From contig NW_022098001.1 in assembly GCF_002288925.2 (NCBI RefSeq), positions 6,300,256 through 6,364,255 of the forward strand: a stretch of DNA of 64,000 nucleotides, in the 5' to 3' direction. The notes beneath the pieces were generated by a model, which saw only the letters and a list, made by a program, of their open reading frames with translations, searched no databases and had not been told where the DNA came from. Origin of the DNA: Delphinapterus leucas (Eukaryota > Chordata > Mammalia > Artiodactyla > Monodontidae). Positions 48,439 to 60,660 of this stretch are shown here, piece after piece (the stretch's first letter is position 1; each line of letters begins with the position of its first letter). Position numbers and translations under genes: made by a program.

Positions 48439-50817
48439 CTATCCCCTCACTTTCAATCTATGTGTGTCCTTCGCTCTAAAGTGGGCAGTATATTGGAGGT
48501 TCTTGTTGTTTTTAATCCAATCTGCCACTCTGTTGTTTGATTTGAGCATTTAGTTCATGGACATTTAAGGTAAATATTGATAGATAGGGATTTATTCCAA
48601 TTTTAAACCTTGTTTTCTAGTTGACTTTGTATTTCTTCTGTTTCTTTTTCTTTCTACTTTTTTGGTTTGATGGGTTTTTAAAAATTATGCACGAGTTCTT
48701 TTTGGTTTTTGTGAATCTGTTGTGTTTTTGATTTGTGGTTTCCCTGGTTTTCAAGTACATTAACCCATTACTGTATACCTGCTTTAGACTCATAGTCATA
48801 TAAGTTCAAACACATTCTTAAAAAAAAAGAAATCTATGTTTTCTTACTCCCCTTCCCCACATTTTATGATTTTGATGGCCTCTTTTACATCTTCATGTTT
48901 ATCTGTTTATAGTTATAATTGCTTTCACAAAAAACATTTATCTTATTTAAATGATTTACTTTCCAATTGTGATTCTCTTTCCTTTAGATTCTTGCTTTTT
49001 TTCTATTTAGAGAAGACCTTTCAATATTTCTTTTAGCATAGGTTTAGTATTGCTGTATTCTTTTAGTTTTTGCTTGTCTGGGAAATTGTTTATCTCTCCT
49101 TCTATTTTAAACAGTAATCCCACTGGGTAGAGTATCCTAGGTTGTACGTTTTTCCCTTTCAAGACTTTGAATATATCTTGCCATTCCCTTCTGGCCTGCA
49201 GCATTTCTGTAGAAAAATCAGCTGATAGCCTTACAGGAGTTCCCTTGTAATCAACTTTTTTTCTCTTTCTACCTCTAGAATTCTCTCTTTATCTTTAACT
49301 TTTGCTGTTTTAATTATAATATGTCTCGGTGTAGGTCTGTTTGGGTTCATCTTGTTTGGGACCATCTGTGCTTCCTGTACCTGGATATCTATTTCCTTCT
49401 TTAGGTTTGGGAAGTTTTCAGCCATAATTTCTTCAAATACATTTTTGATCACCTTTTCTCTTTCTTCTCTTTCTGGGATCCCTATTATGCATAGATTGCC
49501 ATGCTTTAAGTTATCCCATAGGTCTCATATATTGTTTTCATGTGTCTTTCTGTCTTTTGTTCTGATTGGGTGATTTTCATTATTCTGTCTTCCAGATCAC
49601 TTATTTGTTTTTTGCATTATTCAGTTTGCTATTTATTGCCTTTAGTTCAGCTTTCTTCTTGGCAAATGAGTTTTCTAATTTTAATTGGCTCCTCTTTATA
49701 GTTTCTATGTCATTTTTACAGTAATCTGCATTTCTGTTGGTATCCTTTCTTAATTCCTTCAGTATTTTTATTACCTCCTTTTTGAACTCAGGGTCTAGTA
49801 GACTGGCAAGGGCTATTTCATTGTTTGTTCTTTCAGGGAAAGTCTCTTGATCTTTTAGTTATGAGTGGTTTCTCTGTTTCTTCATTTTATTTATATTTCT
49901 CTGACTATGAGTTTAGGAAAAACAGTTATCTACTGTGGTCTTGAAAGGCTGTTTTTATGTGGGAGCATCCCTATGTTGCCTGCGTGAGTCTAATATTTTT
50001 GGTGCAAGGGCTGTTTTTAGTATGGATGCCTGCTGCTGCTTTTTCTCAGTGTGTGCTGGCTGTTATCCCCTTGAGAGGGGGTGTGATTGTTGTGGCGGTA
50101 ACCAGAGCCTGCACTGGATCATGAACGGGACCTCATGTTTGCTCTGTGGTTGTCACAGCCCTGTCAGGGGCAGGGTCTGCTCCCCAGTTGTTGGAGGAGA
50201 AGCCCCCATATTCGATTCTAAGCTACAGTGTGAGGTAGGTGGGACTGGATTGCTCCTGCTGGGATAGGAGCCGCTGAGTATTGCTCCTCCTCAGGAGCTG
50301 TCCACCAGGAAATGCACTCTGTGGTGTCACCTGTGTAAGCTCGCAAAGTACAGTGTTGTTGGCACTGCCCTCAGCCTTGGGAATGCAGGCAATTGGCCAG
50401 GATGTCCCTCAGGTGCTGTGCTCACAAAGCCGCCAGCACAGAGCCACTGAAGTCCAGCACGGGGATCCACCCATGGGAGCTATGGAATCAGCCCAGACCC
50501 CAGCCCCACCTCCGCATGCAGGTGCCCACAAAGCCCACCAGTGCTAACACCAGACCTGCTCCAGTGCCAGTAATATGCTCCAATGTCCCACAGGCACTAC
50601 ACCTTCAGAGCCCCAGCAGCATAAATCCACACAGCTGCTGGGACACGGCTCAGATTTCAGCCCCGCTTCTGAAATCTCCAGCACTAGGGATCTGCTCAGA
50701 TTTTAGTCTTATCTCTACGTGTGGGCACTTGCGCACTCCCAGAGCTCCTAGAAGCGGAGCCGCACCTGCTGTGAGCACACTGAGAATGAGGCTGCTATGG
50801 CGGGGCCCCACCCCCTC

Positions 50818-50821
<4 letters not shown>

Positions 50822-50867
<46 letters not shown>
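50822..50867. repeat. (TG)n microsatellite in L1 5' UTR
   Basis: About 23 TG units in the 5' UTR of the L1 split by the HMGXB4 retrocopy. Confidence 0.95.
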
Positions 50868-50870
<3 letters not shown>

Positions 50871-51030
50871 TAACAATGGGGCTTTTATGGCAGATCTGGG
50901 CTGCACCCTACACACACCCTGTTGTGGCCCAGACCACACTTCAGTCCCTTTGGGCAGTCTCTGCACAGCCAACCCCAGTCCTCTCCCCCAGTTTGTTCGC
51001 TGCAGCCCGTGTTTCAGCACCCAGCCCCTG

Positions 51031-51558
51031 TGCCATGGGTTGTTTGTTTTTTTTGATGTTGAGTGATAGGAGCTGTTTATACATGTTGGATATTAACCGC
51101 TTATCGGTCATATCATTTGCAAATATTTTCTCACATTTGGTAGGTTGTCTTTTCGTTTCATCAATGGTTTCCTTTGCTGTGCAAAAGCCCTTAAGTTTAA
51201 TTAGGTCCCATTTGTTTGTTTTTGCTTTTATTTCCTTTGTTTTAGGAGAAAGATTCAAAAAAATGTTGCTACAATTTATGTCAAAGAGTGTTCTGCCTAT
51301 GTTTTCCTTTAGGAGTTTTATGGTATCTGGTATTACATTTAGTTCTTTAATCCATTTTGAGTTTAGTTTTGTATATGGTGTTAGAGAATGTTCTAATTTC
51401 ATTCTTTTACATGCAGCTGTCCGGTTTTCCCAGCACACTTATTGAAGGGACTGTCTTTTCTCCATTGTATATTCTTACCTCCTTTGTCATAGATTAATTG
51501 ACCATAAGTGGGTGGGTTTATTTCTGGGCTCTCCATTCTGTTCCATTTCTGTTCCATC
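51031..51558 (-). mobile_element. L1 ORF2 fragment, minus strand
   Basis: The ORF2 C-terminal region of a third L1 in the same orientation ([20 protein letters not shown] is readable on the minus strand). It abuts the 5' UTR end of the previous L1 and ends at a perfect palindrome. Confidence 0.82.
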
Positions 51559-51602
51559 CACAGAAAATTACTATGTGTAATTACACATAGTAATTTTCTG
51601 TG
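51559..51602. repeat. Perfect 44-bp palindrome
   Basis: The sequence from CACAGAAAATTACTATG to its exact reverse complement CATAGTAATTTTCTGTG forms 22-base arms with no spacer and no mismatch. The next pair outward (C and A) does not match. It sits at the junction between an L1 fragment and older L1-like sequence. Confidence 0.95.
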
Positions 51603-51780
51603 AATTGATAGTTTATGTAATTTGCCTATAAGTTTTTTAGAGGCTGTTTGTCATTTTCTTATTGATTTGTGAATCCTTTTTGTAAATTAGATATATTAAC
51701 CCTATACTACAAATTTTTTTCAATCTCTTATTGGCTTGTGGAGTCTTTCATGAAATAGAAGTTATTTTAAATAAGCATTA
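51603..51780 (-). mobile_element. Older L1-like fragment
   Basis: AT-rich sequence with L1 ORF2-like phrases on the minus strand (for example the TTTTTGTAAATTAGATATATTAACCC region). Diverged; the boundaries are uncertain. Confidence 0.45.
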
Positions 51781-51929
51781 TCTTTTAAACTTCCAAAACA
51801 GATTTGAATTCTCCTTATTTAAGTAACACAGAATGTGTGTAGTATCAGTTTTTGTTTTACCCTGTCATGTTTTATTAATTTAGAACTTTTGAGAGTAAGA
51901 AAACAATGGGATTTTCTTTCTATTCTGAT

Positions 51930-51931
51930 TT

Positions 51932-51979
<48 letters not shown>
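51930..51979. repeat. (TG)n microsatellite
   Basis: About 25 TG units with two TATG interruptions, 300 bp upstream of SLC25A32 exon 2. Confidence 0.95.
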
Positions 51980-52283
51980 TGGTGGGGACTGTGGCAAGAG
52001 AATTTCCAGGAAAGTTTATCCCATTCTCTACATTTGCTTTATCGTTCCTCACATCTTTATCCAAGTTTTTATTGAGGGTATACTACACACTTAAAACTTA
52101 GATAAATATATTAATTTATTAATTTAAAAATATCAAATCCTGGAAAATAATTTTATCTACCTAAAATTTTTTTCTTTTGAATTTACCTCCTTTCTGTGAT
52201 TGATTGTGTGATATCTATATGTTTATATATAATTCAGAGCTAGAACTTTGCTCCCACCTAACTCTGTGTATCCTTTACTGCAG

Positions 52284-52434
52284 TGAGTGATGGATTGGAA
52301 CTGAGACCGAAATATAAAGGAGTTTTGCATTGCTTGACCACCATTTGGAAACTTGATGGACTACGGGGACTTTACCAAGGAGTAACCCCAAATGTGTGGG
52401 GTGCAGGCTTATCCTGGGGACTCTACTTTTTCTT
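52284..52434 (+). CDS. SLC25A32: SLC25A32 coding exon 2
   Basis: Codes for residues 52-101: [20 protein letters not shown], then [20 protein letters not shown] and [18 protein letters not shown] is the carrier motif that follows the first matrix helix; the second transmembrane helix starts after it. The acceptor is TTTACTGCAG, the donor GTGAGT, length 151 bases. It lies 1.25 kb after the 5' end of an antisense L1. Confidence 0.95.
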
Positions 52435-54268
52435 GTGAGTAGGTCTGGGAGATTTTACAGTAGTAAATAAAAAGGAATTTATGTTTTTAATGATTTTTTT
52501 AAAAATCAGTTGGTGAAGCAAGGTGAGTCATTTAATCAGTTTCTCTGCATTGGAAGGGCTAGAAAGAGCAGAATGGCATATTAGTCTCATTCTCTGTAAG
52601 CTATTATCAGAGGCATTTAGTCTGGAAAAAAGTTACTAATAAGAAGGTAAAAGGATGAGATGGAGAAACACTCTTCCAGAAGCCATTTCTGTGAGATGGA
52701 TTCAGGAAGGTGGCTTCCCAAAATACATTGATTCATAATGAAGTTGGAAAAGCAGAAGAGGACAGATCTTGGAGTCCTCATAAGAACATGTATCACAGGA
52801 TAGCCCTATGGGAACAGAAAGCCAAAGCCAGTGCATGACTGAAAGAGTCTGAGGCATGTTCTTTCTTACCTCCTATTTGACCTGCTCCTTCATCTTTGTA
52901 GTTCATTCATTTCCTCACTCCTTCACTGTCAGGTATCATTACCGTTTGTAATCACTGATATTGGATGCTTACTGAAGAAGCCACAGAAAGCACCTGTGGC
53001 AGCCATATTCAAGTTGTTGAGTGTACAAGGGCATGGACACAAAGTATTATCACACCGCAGTGGAGGAGTGCGTGCTGTTCTGAGCTTGCCCCTGATATCT
53101 GAAACTGAATCCATGAATGGGGAGGCTTTTGTTTTAATACAGGGCATTTTTAGGAAAACATCAATACCTGGTATATTTGCCTTCTTCTCTTTTGTGTCTT
53201 ACATTTTACTTGATCTCTCATAATCTTTTGGCAGTATACAAACCAACCTTAAAATATTTCCTAAGTGAAATCAAAATATAAATCAGCCTTAATATTGTTT
53301 AAATATTTTTCCTATTTTCAGTTGTAAGACATTCCTAGATGGGTGTGAAACCGTATGTATAAAATTTATTATGTTAATAATTTCAGAGCTGTGTGGGTTC
53401 TTTAAAGAGAGTTTCTAAGGGCAAGCCATGTAAGGTTTATGTGTTGAAATTATCATAAAACAGTATACTTGTTTTATGATAGAATGGATTGGTCAAGTTT
53501 GGAAAGATTTATTTAGTTGAAGTCTTCTTCCTGGAGGAAAGTGGAAATTGGAGTTTGACAAAAAAGGTGATTTAACTCCCTTACTCAGAAGCATTTTGTG
53601 GCTGTTTTCTGCCAAGTAAAGCGTAAATGTCAGTGTGCCACTCAAGTGTAGCTCAGTTTGCCCTGTCTTCCCATCCACCCCTATAACTTTTGCTCATGCT
53701 TGTGTTTCCGTATTGAAACTGCACCTGTCTCTCCATACCTGGCTCCGTGTTGCCTCCTACACAAAGCCTTCTCTGATCTCAGTAATAGTTCCTGAATCTC
53801 TCATGGTACTGTTTGTGTTATCTTTTGTTATGATTTCTTGTGTGCCACTATGGTCCTTGTTAATCTGTTAGGTGGGATCCGTGGAGTGTTTTAGGTATCA
53901 GAATTGCCAACCACAGTATCTGAACGTAATAGTTAGCTGCCCTTTTTTTGTCTGCCCAATTGCTGCACCAGTACACCCTCCCGCTTCCAGTTTTCCTGTT
54001 TGCTGTTTTTATTAATGGTTGAACATGTGATGAAAATATTTTACATATGTATTGCCAGCTACATATCTGGGGGGAGAGATGGTATAGTCTTACAGTAAAC
54101 CATTTCCAGTAAATCCATTATTTGAAAAAGGTCTTGTTTTGTAGTTGGATTATGTATTGACTTCTACTTTTGAGGTATTTTTAAGTTACCCACACTTTAA
54201 AATAGAATTTACTGCTTTATGTCACCCATTCAAATATTTATACAACTGTTCATGTTTAATTCTTTTAG
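52435..54268. other. SLC25A32 intron 2
   Basis: Intron of 1.8 kb with a GTGAGT start and a TTTTAG end. No clear repeat or RNA gene seen. Confidence 0.7.
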
Positions 54269-54354
54269 TTACAATGCCATCAAATCATATAAGACAGAAG
54301 GAAGAGCAGAAAGGTTAGAGGCAACAGAATATCTCATCTCAGCTGCTGAAGCTG
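54269..54354 (+). CDS. SLC25A32: SLC25A32 coding exon 3
   Basis: Codes for residues 102-130: [28 protein letters not shown], after the split F codon. This is the linker before the second carrier repeat. The acceptor is TTCTTTTAG, the donor GTAAGG, length 86 bases. Confidence 0.94.
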
Positions 54355-54765
54355 GTAAGGTAGTGTGTGAAATATAAAACATCAACTTCCAACTTGATTT
54401 TCACTTTTGTTCTTTATTTGCTTTTTTTCCTATGAACACCTGAGTTTAAATATGCTCATCTAACTATACTAATCAGTTATCACATGAAATTTCTTAGAAG
54501 GCAAGTATTCTGATGGATTACTCTGGATAGATTTCAAGAATTTTACTTGTCTCAAAGGGTATAATATTTAGAAAGGTTACGACTCTCTAATGATTTAAGA
54601 TGATTTGGTATAGTGTTTCTTCCATTAAAATATGATTTCAGTTTTCAAATTAAACAATTTAATAGTCTTGTTTAATTGCCTTATGTATGTGTAATATTCA
54701 GAAGGAAAAACAAAGTAGGACTCATAAGTCTTTTAACTCCTACTTTGATACCTTGTTACCTTGGT

Positions 54766-54891
54766 GGTTTTTTTTTTTTTCTTTTTGGCCGTGCTGCACG
54801 GCTTGTGGGATCTTAGTTTCCCAACCAGGGATTGAACCCAGGTCCTAGGCCGAGAAAGTGCTGAATCCACTGGACTGCCAGGGAATTCCCC
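54766..54891 (-). mobile_element. Short tRNA-derived SINE (older artiodactyl type)
   Basis: Minus strand, reading GGGAATTCCCTGGCAGTCCA at its head. The duplication ACCTTGGT is at 54758-54765 and 54892-54899. It is a related but distinct SINE subfamily from the GGGCTTCCC copies. It lies in SLC25A32 intron 3. Confidence 0.88.
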
Positions 54892-54899
54892 ACCTTGGT

Positions 54900-55642
54900 T
54901 TCTTAATGTTTACTGATTGTTTTTTAAGGCAAGAATTATCTTGCTCATTTTGAATACCTAGCTGCTAGCAGAGACCTGACTCACAATAGGACTCCATAAA
55001 TACTTGTTGAATAAAGGACTACTTAGGAAACTTGGCAAATGAGAAACTTAACCATTTGAATTTTTTTTAACAAAATCATCACTCTCTGTAAAGAATGTAA
55101 ATATTTCTTTTGATATTACATAGTTATTTAATTTTTGAGGTGTTGTGGCTACTTTGAGTGGGTTTGAGGAAGAGGGTGATAAAGTTGGGGTGGGTATACG
55201 TGTGCACGTGCACAGATGATTGAGGTGCTGGATTGCTGGTCCTTTCCCCCTAATCTTCAGCCCCTCTGGGTTGTACTGTGTCCTCCTCCTAAGTATATGT
55301 ATCTCCTTATCAGCATCTGCTTCCCAGGACCTCGATCTGTTCTCCACACTAGGCCACTTTGTTTAGGAGCCAGGACATCTTTGCTACCCTCACACCTCAA
55401 AGGGAAAGTGTTTCACATTTTCATCACCTTTTAAATTTACTTCTCACTAACCACATGGGGAACTTTTTAAGACCACCAAAAACTATGTCTACCCATTAAC
55501 CCTAGGTCTGTGCCTCAGGGACCACACCTTGCTGTTGCAGGTACAGCCCCATTCTTTATATAAATGGACTGTTCTTAATTCAGCTTGTCAGAAGTGAGAA
55601 AGTACCTGTATGCTGAGTAATATTATTTAAATCTGATTTCAG
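54900..55642. other. SLC25A32 intron 3, right part
   Basis: Unique-looking intron sequence after the short SINE. Nothing else recognised. Confidence 0.6.
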
Positions 55643-55803
55643 GAGCCATGACCCTCTGCATTACCAACCCATTATGGGTAACAAAAACTCGCCTTATGTT
55701 ACAGTACGATGGTGTTGTTAATGCCTCACAGCGGCAATATAAAGGAATGCTTGATACACTTTTGAAAATATATAAGTATGAAGGTGTGCGTGGATTGTAT
55801 AAG
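55643..55803 (+). CDS. SLC25A32: SLC25A32 coding exon 4
   Basis: Codes for residues 131-184: [40 protein letters not shown] and [14 protein letters not shown]. It holds the second signature N-P-L-W-V-T-K and the E-G-V-R-G-L-Y-K block. The tryptophan in the signature is characteristic of the folate/FAD/pyrimidine nucleotide carrier branch. The acceptor is TGATTTCAG, the donor GTAATG. Confidence 0.95.
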
Positions 55804-56175
55804 GTAATGAATTATTATCAACATATTTTAATAGCTGACAATTGTAATTTCCCTTGGCTCTATTGTCTGAGTTCGGAATGACCTGTACTCAGTCCTGAAA
55901 AGAAACCAGACTTAGGCAAGGAACAATTTAATGACAACCGAAATCTGTATTGAAATTGTACTTTAAACTGTTTATCCTCATTACCATAAGAAGTATCATC
56001 GTGACACTGGTGGGTGTGAGAAGGACTGTCTAAAATAAAACTTTGTTGAGTAACCATTTCTCTAAGTCACACATTGAGGTCACTCATTCCTTACTCCCCT
56101 CCCCGGAAGCTGTGGTCCCTTGGAAACTCGCTTAGTTTAGCTTTTTTTTTTTTTTCTTCACTTGTTCCTTTCTAG

Positions 56176-56289
56176 GGGTTTATTCCTGGGCTGTTTGGAA
56201 CATCACATGGTGCCCTTCAGTTTATGGCATATGAGTTGTTGAAACTGAAATACAACCAACATACCAATAGATTACCAGAAGCACAGTTG
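56176..56289 (+). CDS. SLC25A32: SLC25A32 coding exon 5
   Basis: Codes for residues 185-222, exactly 38 codons: [20 protein letters not shown] and [18 protein letters not shown]. It is the fourth transmembrane helix and the loop after it. The acceptor is TTTCTAG after a long T run (56141-56155), the donor GTAAGG. Confidence 0.95.
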
Positions 56290-56611
56290 GTAAGGTGATA
56301 CTTGAAAAAACACTGGTATTTATTTTTATGGGCATTTAATAGATGGAAATTTTGTCACGTTTACTTTGGTAGTATTGCTATGATGATAAGTACTGATTCT
56401 GCCACTAATTTAATTTATAGTTAAATATTTTACAGGATAATGGCACACAACTGTAAAAAATAGAACCCCATTGAACGACCTTGTTTCAAGAGGGGAAACA
56501 GTATTTTTCACTTGTGGATCCACTTCAGTGTTGGTTTCCCTATGTAAATTTTACTTCTATATTTTTAAAGAAACCCTACCTAAAGAAAAATGTTTTCTGT
56601 TGTCATTTTAG

Positions 56612-56757
56612 AGCACGGCAGAATATATATCAGTTGCAGCATTATCCAAAATATTTGCTGTGGCAGCAACATACCCATACCAAGTTGTAAGAGCTCGTCT
56701 GCAGGATCAACACATGTTTTACAATGGTGTATTGGATGTAATCACAAAGACATGGAG
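56612..56757 (+). CDS. SLC25A32: SLC25A32 coding exon 6
   Basis: Codes for residues 223-270: [40 protein letters not shown] and LDVITKTW, plus two bases of the next R codon. It carries the third signature Y-P-Y-Q-V-V-R-A-R and the fifth helix. The acceptor is TCATTTTAG, the donor GTAAGA. The next exon was not found up to 64,000. Confidence 0.95.
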
Positions 56758-59085
56758 GTAAGAGTATGTGGTATATCAAAATGGCTCTTAGGAGGTACCT
56801 TGTAAATCTTAAACCGTGCAGTTGACATCATTAGTTTTATAGCAAAGACCAGTGTCTGTGGTGAAAACATGGCTGATGGCCCCTTCCTCCCCATATCCCA
56901 TTTACTCCATAGAAAACCATGAGCCTCGACTTCTTCATCTATAAAATTTGAATATCTAGGTTGACAGAGTTGTTTATAAAAATCAAATGAGATGTGTGAA
57001 AGTACCTTGACAAATTAATTAAAATTTAGGTATTATAGAATATTTGAATGGCATTGAACATAGGAAGTCATAAAAAACCTAGTTTAATAGAATTAAGAAG
57101 GCCCCAAGGGGGGGGCAGAGTCAAGATGGCAGACTAGGAGGACACGGAGTTCGTGACTCCTCACAACTAGGACACCTACCAGGCACTGGTGGGGGACCAC
57201 AGACACCTAAGGGGATGAGAGGAGCCCCCGAGCAACCAGACCCCAGGGAATATTAATCAGGGTGAGGTCTCCCGGAGGTCCTGATCTTGGCACCAAGACC
57301 CAGCTGTACCCAACTGCCTGCAAACTCCAGTACTAGACACCTCAGGCCAAACAACCAGTAAGGCAGGAACACAGCCGCACCCATCAAAAAGGACGAGACA
57401 ACAAAAAAATGTTACGAACGAAGGAGCAAAGTAAAAACCTACAAGACCAAATAAATGAAGAGGAAATAGGCGACCTACCTGAAAAAGAATTCAGAGTAAT
57501 GAGAGTAAAGATATCCAAAATCTCCGAAATAGAATGGAGAAAGTACAAGAAATGTTTAACAAAAACCTAGAAGAACTAAAAGACAAACAAACAGTGATGA
57601 ACAACACAATAACTGAAATGAAAAATACACTAGAAGGAATCAGTAGCAGAACAACTGAGACAGAAGAGCAAATAAGTGAGCTGGAAGGTAGAATGGTGGA
57701 AATAACTGCCAAGGAGCAGAATAAAGAAAAGAGAATGAAAAGAAATGAAGACAGACAACCTAAGAGACCTCTGGGACAACATTAAATGCACCAACATTCG
57801 CATTATAGAGGTCCCAGAAGGAGAAGGGAGAGAGAAAGGACCCGAGAAAATATTTGAAGAGATTATAGTAGAAAACTTCCCTAACGTGGGAAGGGAAATA
57901 GCCACCCAAGTCCAGGAAGCACAGAGAGTCCCAGGCAGGATAACCCAAGGAGAAACACACCAAGACACATAGTAATCAAACTAACAAAAATTAAATTCAA
58001 AGAACAAATATTAAAAGCAGCGGAGGAAAAGCAACAAATAACATAGAAGGGAATCCCTGTAAGGTTATCAGCAGACTTTTCAGCAGAAGTTCTGCAGGCC
58101 AGAAGAGAGTGGCAGGATACATTTAAAGTGATGAAAGGGAAAAACCTACAACCCAGCAAGGATCTCATTCAGCTTCGATGGAGAAATCAAAAGCTTTACA
58201 GACAAGCAAAGGCTAAGAGAATTCACCACCACCAAACCAGCTTTACAACAAATGCTAAAGGACCTTCTCTAGGCAGGAAACACAAAAGAAGAAGCAGACC
58301 CACAAAAACAAACCCAAATCAGTTAAGAGAATGGTAATAGGAACATACATATTGATAATCACCTTGAATGTAAATGAATTAAATGCTCCAACCAAAAGAC
58401 ACAAACTGGCTGAGTGGATACAAAAAGGAGACCCATATATATGCTGTTTACAAGAGACCCACTTGAGACCTAGGGACACATACAGACTGAAAGGGAGGGG
58501 ATGGAAAAAATATTCCATGCAAATGGAAATCACTGGAGTAGCAATACTAATTTCAGATAAAATAGACTTTAAAATAAAGACTCTTATAAGAGATAAGGAA
58601 GGGCACTGCATAATGATCAGGGGATTAATCCAAGAAGAAGATATAACAATTATAAATATATATGCATCCAACATAGGAGCACCTCAACCCATAAGGCAAA
58701 TACTAACAGCCATAAAATGAGAAATCAACAGTGACACAATAATACTGGGGGACTTTAACACCCCATTTACACTAATGGACAGATCATCCAGACTGAAAAT
58801 AAATAAGGAAACACAAGCTTTAAATGACAGGATAGACTAGATAGACTTAATTGATATTTCTAGGACATTCCATCTGAAAGCGGACGAAAACACACTCCAG
58901 GATAGATCACATCTCGTGTCACAAATCAAGCCTCGTAAAATTTAAGAAAATTGAAGTTGTATCAAGCATCTTTTCCAACCACAATGCTATGAGATTAGAT
59001 TATAGGAAAAAAAACTGTAAGAAACACAAACACATGGAGGCTAAACAGTGCGCTGCTAAATAACCAAGAGATCACTGAAGAAATC

Positions 59086-59135
59086 AAAGAGTAAATTCAA
59101 AAATACCTAGAAAGAGTAAATTCAAAAATACCTAG
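59086..59135 (+). repeat. 25-bp tandem duplication in L1 ORF2
   Basis: Two adjacent copies of a 25-base unit (AAAGAGTAAATTCAAAAATA then CCTAG). It shifts the ORF2 frame, so it is an inactivating lesion. Confidence 0.9.
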
Positions 59136-60660
59136 AAACAAATGACAACGAAAACACGACGACCCAAAACCTGTGGGACACAGCAAAAGCAGTTCTAAGA
59201 GGGAAGTTTATAGCAATTCAGTCTCACCTCAAGAAACAAGAAAAATCTCAATCTAACCTTATGCCCAAAGCAACTAGAAAAAGAAGAACAAAGAAAACCC
59301 AGTTAGTAGAAGGAAAGAAATCATAAAGATCAGAGCAGAAACAAATGAAATAGGAATGTAGCAAACCATAGCAAAGATCAATAACACTAAAAGTTGGTTC
59401 TTTGAGAAGATAAACAAAATTGATAAACCTTTAGCCAGACTCATCAAGAAAAAAAGGGAGAGGACTCAAACCAATAAAATTAGAAATGAAAAAGGAGAAG
59501 TTACAACAGACACCACAGAAATACAAAGGATCATAAGAAACTATTACAAGCAACTCTATGCCAATAAAATGGACAACCTGGAAGAAATGGACAAATTCTT
59601 AGAAAGGTACAACTTTCCAAGACTGAACTAGGAAGAATTAGAAAATACAAACAGATCAATCACAAGTAATGAAATTGAAACTGTGATTAAAAATCTTCCA
59701 ACAAACAAAAGTCCAGGACCAGATGGCTTCACAGGCAAATTCTATCACACATTTAGAGAAGAGCTAACACCTATCCATTTCAAACTCTTCCAAAAAACTG
59801 CAGAGGGAGGAACACTCCCAAACTCGTTCAGTGAGTCCACCATCACCCTGATACCAAAACCAGACACAGATGTCGCAAAGAAAGAAAATTACAGACCAGT
59901 GTCACTGATGAACATAGATGCAGAAATCCTCAACAAAATACTAGCAATTCAAATCCAACAATACATTAACAGGATCATACACCATAATGAAGTGGGATTT
60001 ACCCCAGGGATACAAGGATTTTTCAGTATCAGCAAGTCATTGTGATACACCATATTAACAGATTAAAGAGTAGAAACCATATGATCATCTCAATAGATGC
60101 AGAAAAAGCTTCTGACAAAATTCAACACGCATTTATGATTTAAAAACTCTCTGGAAAGTGGGCATGGAGGGAACCTACCTCAACATAATAAAGGCCATAT
60201 ACAACAAACCCACAGCAGACATCATTCTCAATGGTGAAAAACAAAGCATTTCCTCTACACTCAGGAACAGGACAAGGATGTGCACTCTCACCACTATTAT
60301 TCAACATAGTATTGGAAGTCCTAGCCACGGAATCAGAGAAGAAAAAGAAAGAAAAGGAATACAAATTGGAAAATAAGTGAAATTGTCATTGTTTGCAGAT
60401 GACATGATACTATACATAGATAATCCTAAAGATGCCACCAGAAAACTACTAGAACTAATCAATGAATTTGGTAAGGTTGCAGGATACAAAATTAATGCAC
60501 AGAAATCTCTTGAATTCCTATACACTAACAAAGAAAGATCAGAAAGAGAAATTAAGGAAACAGTCGCATTTACCATTGCAACAAAAAGAATAAAATACCT
60601 AGGAATTAACCTACCTAAGGAGACAAGAAGACCTGTATTCAGAAAACTAAGACACTGATG

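Larger units (their letters stand above)
39831..51030 (-). mobile_element. Near full-length LINE-1 split by HMGXB4 retrocopy
   Basis: A minus-orientation L1. The 3' end and ORF2 lie at 39,831-43,354. The element resumes after the retrocopy at 47,602 with the rest of ORF2, then ORF1 (about 49,000-49,860; LQARREWQDIFKVLKGKNVQ and a coiled coil), then a GC-rich 5' UTR (about 49,900-51,030) containing a (TG)n tract at 50,822-50,867. Without the 4.25-kb retrocopy and one SINE it is about 6.6 kb. Stops and frameshifts are frequent. The 5' UTR type differs from that of the L1 at 29.9-37.7 kb. Confidence 0.87.

Noticed and set aside
50393..51445. A 350-codon plus-strand open frame
   Set aside because: It crosses L1 5' UTR, a (TG)n tract and an antisense L1 ORF2 fragment. 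The composition is a chance frame with no family resemblance.
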